Assembly: GCA_002493905.1 (NCBI GenBank)
Contig: DLAJ01000044.1
Location: forward strand, 1-64,000
DNA length: 64,000 bases
Origin: Lachnospiraceae bacterium UBA7050
GTDB taxonomy: Bacteria > Bacillota > Clostridia > Lachnospirales > Lachnospiraceae
Reading direction: 5' to 3'
The notes under the pieces were generated by a model. The model was given only the letters and a program-made list of their open reading frames with translations. It did no database searches and was not told where the DNA came from. The position numbers and the translations under genes were made by a program. Shown piece by piece: positions 6,627-17,500 of the stretch; position 1 is the stretch's first letter; every line of letters begins with the position of its first letter.

Positions 6627-8999
6627 ATGCCGGACAGAAGCAGAGTCAGGGACAGACAATTTCATAAAGATAACCGGGGCTCAACACTGGTCGTTGTCAT
6701 TGTGGCAATGCTGCTGCTCTGCACGCTGGCAAGCATTATTCTCTATACCACTTATGTCAACTATACGATCAAGACGACCGAACTTCACTCAACGGATAAT
6801 TTTTATACGGCAGAGTCCATCATGGAAGAGATTAAGGCGGGATTGGAACTGGAGGTATCCAATGCCTATACGGATGCGTATCTATTTATTATGCAGAACT
6901 ATCATTCGAGTGATGATACGGGAGAGGTGCTGCGTACCACAAATTTTCAGACCCGCTATATCAATTATTTGAAAGATAAATTTGATCCGGACCGTGACGA
7001 ATCCATGGAGCCGGAAATTTTGCTTGATTATGTTTCCTATGAAACAAAAACAGGTGCGGAGGCAGTGTTCTCAGACGGCTCCAAGGCAAAATTGGAACTG
7101 GTGCCGGCAGACGGGAAATCGCTGGTAGCTTATACGGACGGTATCTGGATAAAGGGACTGAGGCTGACCTATACGGATCAGAACGGATATGTGGCGGTGA
7201 TCACGACGGATATTGCCCTGAAGATACCCAATATGACCTTTGAGGAGCAGAACAGTCTTCCGGGCGTACTCTCTTATTCACTGATTGCCGATAAGAAGCT
7301 GTATTTAGGCATCAGTGACACGGTTATTGATGGTCATTATGTTCCTGTGGGCGGTACTTATACAGTGCGCGGGAGCGTGTACGGCGGAAAGAATGGAATT
7401 TCCGTGAGCAACAGCCGGGCAAAATTTGAAGCGGCGGAAGCTGGCGGGTCATACGTAGTAGTAACCGGCGGAAATGTGGAGGTGCAGGGCGCCCAGAATC
7501 CTGACGGGAGTTTTGACGCAGGATTTACGACAACCGGTAATGCTTCGCTGTGGGCGGATGGAATTATGGTGGACTCAAGCGAGCTGAATCTGTCGGGAGA
7601 AAGCTATGTGCAGGACGATCTGACGGTAAATGGAAAAAACAGCAGCATTGTTCTTTCAGGACAATATTATGGCTTTGGCTATCAGAGTGTATCCACGGCG
7701 GCACACGGTCCTAAGGACAGCAGTTCTATTCTGATCAATGGGACTGGAATTACGCTCGATCTCTCAGCGCTGACGGTGCTCGATCTTGCGGGTCAGGCAT
7801 ATATCGGCACGACGGATGCAGACGGAGACGGTATTGAGGACGAGGCGCAGACGATCGTGGCGGATGACGGGACAGAGTATGATACATCGGGAAATCAGAC
7901 CGTACGTATGGGGGAATCGCTTTCGGTACGGAGCAATCAGCTCGCATATCTCGTACCGCCAGAGTGCATCGGATATATTGACGGAGAGTGTGTAGTCGGT
8001 ACGAATCCGATTACCTTAAACCAATATCAGGAGTTTCAGCAGGCAGCTGCAGCTCCAGGGGTAGTCAGCAGTCTGGAGGTGGATCTGACCAAGGCCGAAC
8101 TGGCTGGCGAGACGATGGCAATGACGTTGAGGGATTATGGTGCAGCATGGCAGAAAGTATTCTATCAGGCGGCGGGTGCCGGAAATAATGCGTGGGTTTA
8201 TTATTATCTGACCTTTAATTCCGCTGCGCAGGCGAATGCATTCTTTGTTGACTATTACAGTCAGAATAAGGCTTGGATGAACAGCTATCTCGGCAATTAT
8301 CTTCATGCGTACCGTGTCCCGGCAGACATGGAAAAATTGAATCTTGCCGGAAATGCGGTCTATTATGATGAGAGCACGGGGGAATTCAGCTTACAGCCTG
8401 CCAGCTCATGGGAAAATCCGGAGGATATGCTGGGGCTTTTGGCTGATTATGAGCGCTGCTCTAATACGAATAAGGCGCTTAATATGAACCTGACAATGAA
8501 TTATGCGGCGCTGACGCAGGATCAGCTTGACCGTGCGTCCGTCTTTGAAAATATTGTAGACGTGGATAAACTGCGCGAGTATATGGGAGGCAGCAGCGCG
8601 AAGGAAATTATTGCAGCAGGCGGACAGAAAGTGCTGCTGATTGACAACGCGGACGGTGCAGGCGCAGTTGTCGGTGCGAGCACAAGTGTGTACGAGGTCC
8701 CGGAAGATTCGGATGTGAAGGTGGTAATCGCAACAGGTGATGTTCGTGTGAACAGAAATTACCGCGGTATGATTTTATCAGGCGGACAGATTTTTGTGAC
8801 AAACAGCGCAGTGCTGGAGCCTGATCCCGATGCAGTCAGTCTTGCGCTGCAGGCGGACAGCGGGCGGCTGCTTGCGTGCTTCTGGGAGGGAAAGAAAATT
8901 GCAGGCGAAGGGACACCGACACCGTCTCCGGGAGAAGAGGAAAGTGAAGTAGTCGGTACGGATGAACTGGTGGTGTACCGGAATTGGAAGAAAGACTAG
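6627..8999 (+). CDS. Large PilX/GspK-like tip pilin
   Basis: A 790-residue protein with an 18-residue leader ending in Gly18, then STLVVVIVAML: a class III signal in which the usual Glu5 is replaced by Val. Loss of Glu5 is the hallmark of the GspK/PilX type that caps the pilus tip. The rest is a very large outer domain, with a DxDxDGxxD calcium-loop pattern at residues 397-405 (bases 7815-7841) and a Thr/Pro/Ser/Glu-rich C-terminal stretch. The domain has beta-rich Gly/Ser/Asn composition reminiscent of a surface solenoid, but I recognise no family. Start chosen at ATG 6627 with TTTGGAGG at 6613-6620. Confidence 0.78.
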   Translation: MPDRSRVRDRQFHKDNRGSTLVVVIVAMLLLCTLASIILYTTYVNYTIKTTELHSTDNFYTAESIMEEIKAGLELEVSNAYTDAYLFIMQNYHSSDDTGEVLRTTNFQTRYINYLKDKFDPDRDESMEPEILLDYVSYETKTGAEAVFSDGSKAKLELVPADGKSLVAYTDGIWIKGLRLTYTDQNGYVAVITTDIALKIPNMTFEEQNSLPGVLSYSLIADKKLYLGISDTVIDGHYVPVGGTYTVRGSVYGGKNGISVSNSRAKFEAAEAGGSYVVVTGGNVEVQGAQNPDGSFDAGFTTTGNASLWADGIMVDSSELNLSGESYVQDDLTVNGKNSSIVLSGQYYGFGYQSVSTAAHGPKDSSSILINGTGITLDLSALTVLDLAGQAYIGTTDADGDGIEDEAQTIVADDGTEYDTSGNQTVRMGESLSVRSNQLAYLVPPECIGYIDGECVVGTNPITLNQYQEFQQAAAAPGVVSSLEVDLTKAELAGETMAMTLRDYGAAWQKVFYQAAGAGNNAWVYYYLTFNSAAQANAFFVDYYSQNKAWMNSYLGNYLHAYRVPADMEKLNLAGNAVYYDESTGEFSLQPASSWENPEDMLGLLADYERCSNTNKALNMNLTMNYAALTQDQLDRASVFENIVDVDKLREYMGGSSAKEIIAAGGQKVLLIDNADGAGAVVGASTSVYEVPEDSDVKVVIATGDVRVNRNYRGMILSGGQIFVTNSAVLEPDPDAVSLALQADSGRLLACFWEGKKIAGEGTPTPSPGEEESEVVGTDELVVYRNWKKD

Positions 9000-9030
9000 G
9001 TGACAGGAAAGCCGGAGGCTGAACTGTCCG

Positions 9031-9639
9031 ATGACTAGGGAGGACTGGCGGTCTATGAGAGATGAGCGGGGGTTCTCATTGGTAGAACTGATTGTGGTTA
9101 TTGCCATCATTTCCATTATTGGTGCCGGCGCATACAGCATGCTCGGACTTTTGAACGGTAAATATGCGAAGGAATGCGCGACGAAAACACAGTCGGCGCT
9201 TTCACAGACAAAGGTTGCCGCGATGAGCAAGTCAAAGGGTGCTGCACTTTATGATGTATATATCCGTATTTATACCGCTGCCGACGGTTCGGTTTTTGTG
9301 GACAGTGTTACGGGGCGCGGTACGGCGGAGGAAGTACGGATGACGGAAAAAATCGGAAATGCCAAGGTAACGGTCAGCGCCGTGAAAGGCAGTGCAGGAA
9401 CGGACGCGTCGGATACGGTAGTGACGCTTGATGCATCGAACGAGATCATCATTGCCTTTGACAGAGCGGACGGTACATTCAATGAAGTTGTAAGCTCCGA
9501 ACCAACAGGTATAGCGGGCTCTACGCCAGCGAAAGAAGCAGATACCTATTGGAAGAAGCTGGTGTTTTCGCAGGGAAGCGTAGAATATGTGTTGGAGCTG
9601 GTACCGCTTACCGGCAAATTTACATTATCAAGGAATTGA
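9031..9639 (+). CDS. Minor pilin (GspH/PilU-like position)
   Basis: A pilin-type protein with leader ending in Gly14, then FSLVEL with Glu5, a hydrophobic helix to about residue 38 and a compact 160-residue domain. It begins 31 bases after the previous gene. An alternative start at ATG 9055 would give a 6-residue leader (MRDERG) behind AGGGAGG; both have a ribosome binding site at longish spacing, so the start is uncertain. The role is likely as a minor subunit near the tip, together with the flanking pilins. Confidence 0.8.
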   Translation: MTREDWRSMRDERGFSLVELIVVIAIISIIGAGAYSMLGLLNGKYAKECATKTQSALSQTKVAAMSKSKGAALYDVYIRIYTAADGSVFVDSVTGRGTAEEVRMTEKIGNAKVTVSAVKGSAGTDASDTVVTLDASNEIIIAFDRADGTFNEVVSSEPTGIAGSTPAKEADTYWKKLVFSQGSVEYVLELVPLTGKFTLSRN

Positions 9640-9754
9640 GCGGACAGCATTTTTGCGGAGAATGCAGAAGAATGCTTCTGGACAGAAACGGCTATAAAGA
9701 ACTGAGGCTTAGGCATTGTGGCAGTTAAGGGCATAAGAATCTGAGGGAAGAACA

Positions 9755-11530
9755 TTGAAGCAGAAAAGCAAAAAGGTTAGCGACAACTTTATAAGAAACG
9801 CGAATAGCGGGCTGACACTTGTAGAGGTCATTATTGCGCTTGCGATCATGTCTATCGTGCTTTTTGCGGCACTTCAACTAGTTTTAAGCGGGACAAAGAT
9901 GTATACCAAGACGAGCGAAAGTGTGGATGCACAGACGGAGGCCCAGTTATTGGAGAGTCAGCTAAATAATCTGATTGTGGATGCAGAGTGCTCGGTGTAT
10001 GCATGTGAAAGTGCAGATCCGTCTGCACCCGTCACGGACGACGTGAGCGGTTTTTCAGCAGATGCATACATAAAGGTGTTCAATACATCACTTGCATATT
10101 ATATCGCGTGGGACAGGGTGGAGTCCAAAGTATATTATTTAGAGAAAAACGTAACGGATGGCAGTGTGGAAGAATTGTCCGATGCGGAAAAGAGCAGTTT
10201 TTCTGATTGGTATCTGATGGGGGAGAGTGTTACCGCGTTTTCACCGGATTCTTCCCATATCGCAGAGAAACAGCGCCTTGTCACGATCGAAATCAGGGTT
10301 GAAAAGGGGAATGTTCATTACGAGACGGTTCAGAATGTTTCCCTGCGTAACAACGTGCTTGAGTCAAACAATCCGGAAGAAATTTATCCTGATGATGATG
10401 TGGAACGTGGGGAAACGATCACGGAAGTTCAGATATCTCCGCGGGCCCCGGCAGTCAACAGGGGAGCATCCGTGGAATTTCATGCGCTGGTGAAGAGCGG
10501 GGGCAGCACAGCCGCTTCCCAGCAGGTGGATTGGAAAGTGAACGGGGCGGTTTCGGCGGGAACGACGATTAGTGATGCGGGTGTTTTGACCATTGCAGCG
10601 GATGAGAGCGCGGCAGTTGTTACAGTAACGGCGACTGCAAAAGGAACGGATGTTTATGGACAGACGAGCGTGGTTGTTCCCATGATCAGCAGCGTGAACG
10701 TAACGACGGGGGATATGAATCCGGCGGCGGGAGGCAGATGCTATTTTACGGCTCAGGTGGTAGGATTAAACTTAAATGCCGAGTCGCGGGAAGTCTTATG
10801 GACAGTGGAGCCCTCTGTGGCGGGAGCTTCCATCAGTGCGGACGGTGTGCTTACGATTGGTTCCGGTGTGGTGCCGGGAACCGGTATTACGGTACGTGCC
10901 ACGGTGCGCGTGACGGCATCCGATGCATCGCCTGTATCTGGTACCTGTAATGTGACGGTTGCTGAGGCAGGGTCTGGCGGGCCTCAGATCGTAACGCCGA
11001 CCGGAAGTAATAAAATAACCCGCGGTGGAGTTCTGCCGCTGCATGTCAGCGGGGAGAGCAGGAATATGAACTGGTCCATCATAGATGATGGAGGTTTGGG
11101 CGATAAAGTGAGCATTGACCCGGCGACGGGACAGATTACGACTGCGAAAGACATTGACTTTACGAAAGATTATTCGATTACTGTGAGGGCGGTCCCAGTA
11201 GGGGGAACTTTGGCAGAGGCTGTCACGCAGACAATTGTGCTGCCAAAAGTTTCCGTTACCTTTGAACAGACGGAAGCCTATACAATTCCGGCTGGAACGA
11301 TCGGCAGAATACCATTTACGTTGGAAGGGCTGGCAGCCACGGGAATGGAGCTTTCCGTCTCCAGTACACCTTCCTTCTCAAGCCAGTCCGGGACATTTAT
11401 GTACTGTACCGGTTCGGAACTGGTGATTGTGGCTGGCGAGGACATGGGTGCGCAGGAGCTTACCGTAACGGTGAGCCTGATTGATAACGCGACCGTACGC
11501 AGTACGATCATTGTGGATGTGACAGATTAA
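9755..11530 (+). CDS. Minor pilin with Ig-like (Big) domains
   Basis: The N-terminus has a class III signal (leader ending in Gly19, then LTLVEV with Glu5 and a helix to about residue 46). A pilin-like domain reaches about residue 220. Then come repeated Ig-like segments, with phrases such as VQISPRAPAVNRG, VDWKVNG, VTVTATAKG and VLWTVEPS, typical of bacterial Ig-like (Big) domains used as stalks in adhesins. Pilins extended in this way suggest a display role at the pilus tip. It starts with TTG at 9755 behind GAGGGAAG at 9743-9750. PilW/GspJ position by order. Confidence 0.78.
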   Translation: MKQKSKKVSDNFIRNANSGLTLVEVIIALAIMSIVLFAALQLVLSGTKMYTKTSESVDAQTEAQLLESQLNNLIVDAECSVYACESADPSAPVTDDVSGFSADAYIKVFNTSLAYYIAWDRVESKVYYLEKNVTDGSVEELSDAEKSSFSDWYLMGESVTAFSPDSSHIAEKQRLVTIEIRVEKGNVHYETVQNVSLRNNVLESNNPEEIYPDDDVERGETITEVQISPRAPAVNRGASVEFHALVKSGGSTAASQQVDWKVNGAVSAGTTISDAGVLTIAADESAAVVTVTATAKGTDVYGQTSVVVPMISSVNVTTGDMNPAAGGRCYFTAQVVGLNLNAESREVLWTVEPSVAGASISADGVLTIGSGVVPGTGITVRATVRVTASDASPVSGTCNVTVAEAGSGGPQIVTPTGSNKITRGGVLPLHVSGESRNMNWSIIDDGGLGDKVSIDPATGQITTAKDIDFTKDYSITVRAVPVGGTLAEAVTQTIVLPKVSVTFEQTEAYTIPAGTIGRIPFTLEGLAATGMELSVSSTPSFSSQSGTFMYCTGSELVIVAGEDMGAQELTVTVSLIDNATVRSTIIVDVTD

Positions 11531-11568
11531 TAAACAGTCGAAGGATTTCCTTGAAAGGAGAGACAGAG

Positions 11569-14500
11569 ATGAAAAAAAGAGTACAGAATGTATTGCGGAC
11601 AATCACAGCAGGCGTATTGGCAGTTGTGGTAGCGGCGGTGACCGTCACTGAAAACGGGCAGATACTGCACGCAAGAGAGACGTTCAGCGGCCTGCAGAAG
11701 ATGATTGAGCAGAATCAGCAGATCACCGTTGTAGAAATAGTGGATGATTTCAGTGAAGCATCCATGGGCTATCTGATGGGCGGATTAGAGCCTTATGATG
11801 AAGCGGAAGCGAAACGGGATGGAACAATGGATGAACTGCTGGATGATCTTCGCAGCAGAGGATTGCTCACAACTGGAAATACAGACGACTGGAATTCCTA
11901 TCCGCTGCGCTATGAGGTTGTTGATACGGTATATTCAGACTATGCGGATGACCGTGAGTTTTTGGACGCAGGCTACCGCAGAATGGGAGAGGAAGCTTCA
12001 TCAGTCAGCGGTTATTATGAATACATTGATCTTGCGCAGAATCCCGTTGAGAGGGCATTTTACCGTTTGGACAGTACCAGCTATTCGTATGATAATATTA
12101 TGACAATGACACCGAAGGCGCTGCGGGAAGTCGCAAAGGCGCTGGCAGAGTCCTACGCGCCGGATAGTGATAAGCCTGATATCGCGGAGAGGGGATATTA
12201 TGAGCCAAGTCCGGATGATGGCTATTTGTATTTCCAGTTTCACGCGGGAAGTGTACCGGCTGAAGCGGCGGAGCAGAGTGTATTTACTGACGCAGCAGTT
12301 GTCGGAAATGGGGCAGCGGTTCTGAGGGGACTCATGGGGGCGACTCCGGCAGTATCGGAAAACGCAGATATGCCGGGAACAGAAGTTACAGGAGAAACGG
12401 AAGAGCCGGATGAATCGGATATGCAGGAGGAGCCTTCTGCAGACGCGCAGGACGCAGAGCAAGAGCCGGCGGATGAGACGGATGCGGTTAACAGCGCAGA
12501 TGTGACTCCGGTCAATTCGGAAGACACGGAATCCAGGTCTCTCAATGAAGAAGGGGAAGCAGCGGATCATGAAGAATCGGCGGTAACGTCTGAGAGTGGA
12601 ACCGGATTGACAGGGGGAGCCGGACAGGAGGAGCCGACACCTGTGGCAGAGCCGGACAGGGAAGACTCAAATGCGTCGGAAAATAATGAAATATCGGATT
12701 TAGACATCTCCCGGGCAGTCATTTATGTGGAGTTTGATGAAAATGATACGATACTTGTAGCATCTGTTGGCAGTGCGGGAGTTGCGGATGTGTTAGAGCC
12801 GTCAGCGGACTTAAATCAGTCCGGTGCGGACAGTGAAGAATCGGCGTCTCCAAGTCCGAGTCCGACAGGAATCGGTGCGGGAGGTATTTCGACAGTGACG
12901 CCCACGCCTGCACCGACAGAAGCGCCCGCGCCTGCACCGACAGAAGCGCCCACGCCTGCGCCGACAGAAACACCTGCGCCGACGGAAACGGAAACACCTG
13001 CACCGACGGAAACGGAAACACCTGCACCGACAGATACGGAAACACCTGCGCCGACAGATACGGAAACACCTACGCCGACAGATACGGAAACACCTGCGCC
13101 GACAGATACGGAAACACCTACGCCGACAGAGGCGGGCGAGGATACGGATGGAACAGACGAGACTTATATTGTAAGCTACTCATGGGAATGGGATGACCCG
13201 GAAGGATTGCTTTCAGGAAATTCACTAATGGAGGATCGTGAGGGGAACACTCCGCATACATTGGCGGACCCCGCTGAGCATCAGGATGAAGTACAGAGCG
13301 GTACAGAAGCGCCCTATTCTCTGTGGTCGGATTATGGCAAGGGAAAGACCCTTTATCTGTTTGATGGAGAGGGAACGTTACTGGGTACTTTTACCTTTTC
13401 GGGATGGCATCATGACGGGTCTGATGATGTATTGACAGAAATTGAAGAAATTACAGAGAATATTGAACTAACCGGCAAGTGGACATATGAGCCATACAGC
13501 GCAGAGGAAGACAGAGCGACCGTATCCGTATCCTATCGCTGGGAATTAAAAGAGGCGGAGGAAGGCACACTGCCTTCTGGAATAGCAACAATGGAAGATA
13601 TCGTACTGCTTCCGCAAATACAGACGTTCAGTATGGATTCACAGCCTGAAATTGAATGTCCCGAGGAAGAAGAAGCCATAATAGGGGAAACGTATACCGT
13701 GAATAGTCTTTATGCGCCCGGCGACACCTATGAGGCATTGGATAAAGACGGGAATTTCATCGGTACCTGTACGTTTCAGGGATGGAGAATCAGCGGGACA
13801 GAGGAGACTTTGCCTGAAAATGCAGAGATCACGCCGGACGGAGACGTTGAACTGGTTTCTGAATGGATTTTTTATGCAGCAAGAGCTGTCCAGCAGATCC
13901 AAATGAATTATGTATGGGAAATAGAACCTTCCGGCGGTTTTAATACAAATTTTCCAAGCGTGGTAAATGTGGGAAATATATGGAAATTCTCTGGCCCAAC
14001 AACTCTTCCGAATGGGGTTGTGATGACAAACGGGGGATATCTTGACCGGAACCCGGAACTGCCGAGCCAGCCGCAGCTATGGGACGTGGATTCTTCTGAT
14101 TTTGAATTGAATCAGGATTATTCCCAAGGGTCAGAAATCCGCGTCTTTGAGGAGGATGATCTGCTTGGTACCTATACTTTTACCGGGTGGAACCGTTTTC
14201 AGATTGACGGTGCCGGGGATGAATTGGAGATTGGAGACTTAAGCGATACCGTCTCTGAAAAGCTGAATGCAGGTGAAAATATATCCAAGATTACATTTCT
14301 TGGCTCATGGGTGTATACACCGGCATCGCCTGCGGGACAGATCGTAGGAAACGGCAATGGATATTGTTATGTTATGGACGGTATTCATAATAACGACTGG
14401 TTCCGCTATTATGTAATGGGTCTGGAGGAGAAAGATTTTGGCAAGGCAAATATTCAGCTCGTGACTTATCTGGCGGACGGCTCTGACAAACGGATGTATG

Positions 14501-17500
14501 GATATGGTCCGATCGGGTCCGGCTGGTCATTGGGCGAAGCGCTTGCCAAAGCGGATTTGGTTTATCTGAATACGAATGGCGTGTGGATGGACGAAGATGG
14601 AAATACGCAGAATTCCGGCAGGAGGCTTTCAACAGAGAATGCAAAAGCATTGCTTGAGAGGGCATGTAATGAGGACAGAAACAGCCGCATGGCAGTCATT
14701 CTGGATGGCAGTGTGAGGAATAATCAGGTTGATGAAAATGTACAGAAAGTAACGACTGTTTTATGTCAGGAGGATATTGCAGAAGCATATGCTTCGCTCA
14801 GCGAAGACGGCATGAGTTATGAGAAGGCATTTAGTTCTGCCGAGTGGCAGCGCCTGAATTATTATGCAAGTGAAGCCATTCGGAATAGTGGGAACTTTGT
14901 GCGTGATAATATTTATTGTGTCAGCCATTCAAGAGGAGAATTTAAGAGCAGCACTTATCCGGAGGGAGAGTCGGTTGTCAGACCGGGAAGCATGCCTGCG
15001 CTGGCGAATGCTGATTTTGAGAATCGTTTTACGGATACTGTGACGGATGCCGGATTTGCAGAGGTATATCAGGCAATACAAAAGGAAAATTATGAGCGTG
15101 CGCACAGCGGCGGCGCATATACATCACTTGATGAGTATGTGATTCCGGCGACAGCGGTTGCTTATATATTGAATTACAGGGATTATGATCCGATTATTTA
15201 TAAGGATAAAATTCGTGTGCTGGAACTTCAGCCGTGCAGAGATTATACCTATTATTATGACGGGCAGTCCGGTACAACGGAATTTGAATTAAAAAAGAAA
15301 TTTGCGCAGGATTGGGCGCAGGATTTTGTCGCGAAGCTGGATGCGGACCCGGATGCTATCACGATTGATGGAATGACGACTTCAGAGTTTTGCGGAAAGA
15401 TTTTGGACATTTATGAAGAGTATGATGTCATTTATTTTGGAGCAAACAGTGGTATCTTAAACCGGATTACTCAGCCTGCCGGCTTCAAGTGGGTGAAGAT
15501 GGATGCCTATGACGGCATAATTGGAGCGAATAATCCTTATCAGCCGGTTGCATGGGAACAAAATTATTATACCTATCATGACGGAAACTGGTATCTTGTA
15601 AATGCGACGGGTGAACAAAAAATAGTTCGGGTTGATGGTCCGCTATGGGATTGGGTTAATGATTCTTACACTTGGGATGGTACAAGAAACTGGAAATGGA
15701 ACGCGGCTGAAAAGAGATGGGAAGTCAAAACAGCGCAGACGGGATGGAACTGGGTGCCTGCGGATCATCCCTATACAGATAACTGGATAGAGTTCAAAAT
15801 TAATGGACATGAATACACTTATGATCAACGTGTCCCATGTTGGCGAGAGAAAGTTGCAGTTTATACCGAAGGCGAGATTAGACATGACGGACCGCCGCAG
15901 GGAGGTTCAAACTGGTTTGATAACGGCAGCGCTGAAAACTCAACTTGGATGTGGAAAGCTTCCAGTACGGAGTGGGGAGATGAGATTAAATTAACGAGTG
16001 ATTCTTCGCAGCGGTTGTATGAACGCGGCTGGTATCAGAAGGTGTGGATTGAAGAAGTTTCCTATACCAATTATGCGCTTTGGGGAAATAATTCCGAGAT
16101 TGATCGGGAAATGAACGGTCTGCTGTATACCCATGTTGGCGGACGAATCGGAGCTTATCATTGGGGAGGCGGAAATGTCGGTCATCTTGCGTCCAATGAG
16201 TCACAGCTTGGCTTCCGTACATCTGGCAACGATATCTTAAAAACGCAGGTGGAGGAGCTTATCCATTATCTGGATGGAGGAAGTCTGGTTATTCTTGCCC
16301 CGGAATTTATGACGGAGAATGCGGCGGGCGGACAGATCATTAACAGTTCGGATGTTACTTATTCGGCCGGGGCGGCAGATTACCGCGGGATTTTGGATAC
16401 TTCATCCTATGTGTACCAGTTTGTGCGTCAATGCTTTGAACGGAAGGCAGATGGTACGGATGTGCCCCGATACTCGAATCTGATTGTCGAAGATTATGGA
16501 AATGGGGAACTGAAGGATACGGAAGCATTTGTGGAGGCGCTCAATCAGCAGAAGGTAACGCTGAATCTGTATTCTGCGCCGGAGGCATACCGCTATGATA
16601 CCGTTGATACAGAGTATGGAAGAATTGATGGCGATTCCCGTGCAATGCTGAAAAAGGCGGAAGATGGGAAATACTATCTGAATTATGAATTTATAATTGG
16701 TAATTTAAGCGCGGTCGCACCGCTGACAACGCGGTATCATGTGCAGCTGTTCCTCGATTCGAACAGCGATGGTATTTACAATACGGCATCGGAGCAATTA
16801 TCGGATATTACGGTTATCAATGCGCAGACCGGGACGGTCATGGAGCGGCAGGGTGGTAAATATCAGCTCCAGATGGGGGTTCCATACCGGGTTGTAAGAG
16901 AACTGCCGGACGGCTATGTCGGCTGTATCGGATGGAAATTGATGGTGTCACAGAATGGAAATATGCATATCCACGATTCGGTAACTGGTTTAACGGCCGT
17001 TCCGGTTCAGCCGGGTTACAGTGATGAGGTGAATCCGGAGACTGGAAAAAAGATCATTCATGTATTGCAGATTACGCCGGATCTGTGGGCAAGTGCGATG
17101 GATTTGGAAAAACAGACTGAAGAAGACGGCGACGCTACAGTCTGGGTGGATGGTGAAATGAAAAAGAAAAATCCCGGTCAGTATGGTACGTCGGATGCAA
17201 GCCGGGATTGGGAGTGGTATCGTCTGTTAAATGAGCTGCCCGATTTTGAGATTGACTTTGATTCCATCTATTATTGGGATTTTGCACACAGCTTCTTAAA
17301 GCCGGGCGACAGCGGATATGATCCGCAGTTTGATAATGGAGGTGTGGATGGCAAACTTACGGGTCCGTATGGCAGGACAGATTATTTGAATCTGTATCAG
17401 TATGATATGGTAATTGTCGGTTTCCATGACAGCATTCCGTCAATTCCTTCTCAGGCGGCGATTGATGCACTGCTGCGCTATGCAGATACAGGAAAGAGCA

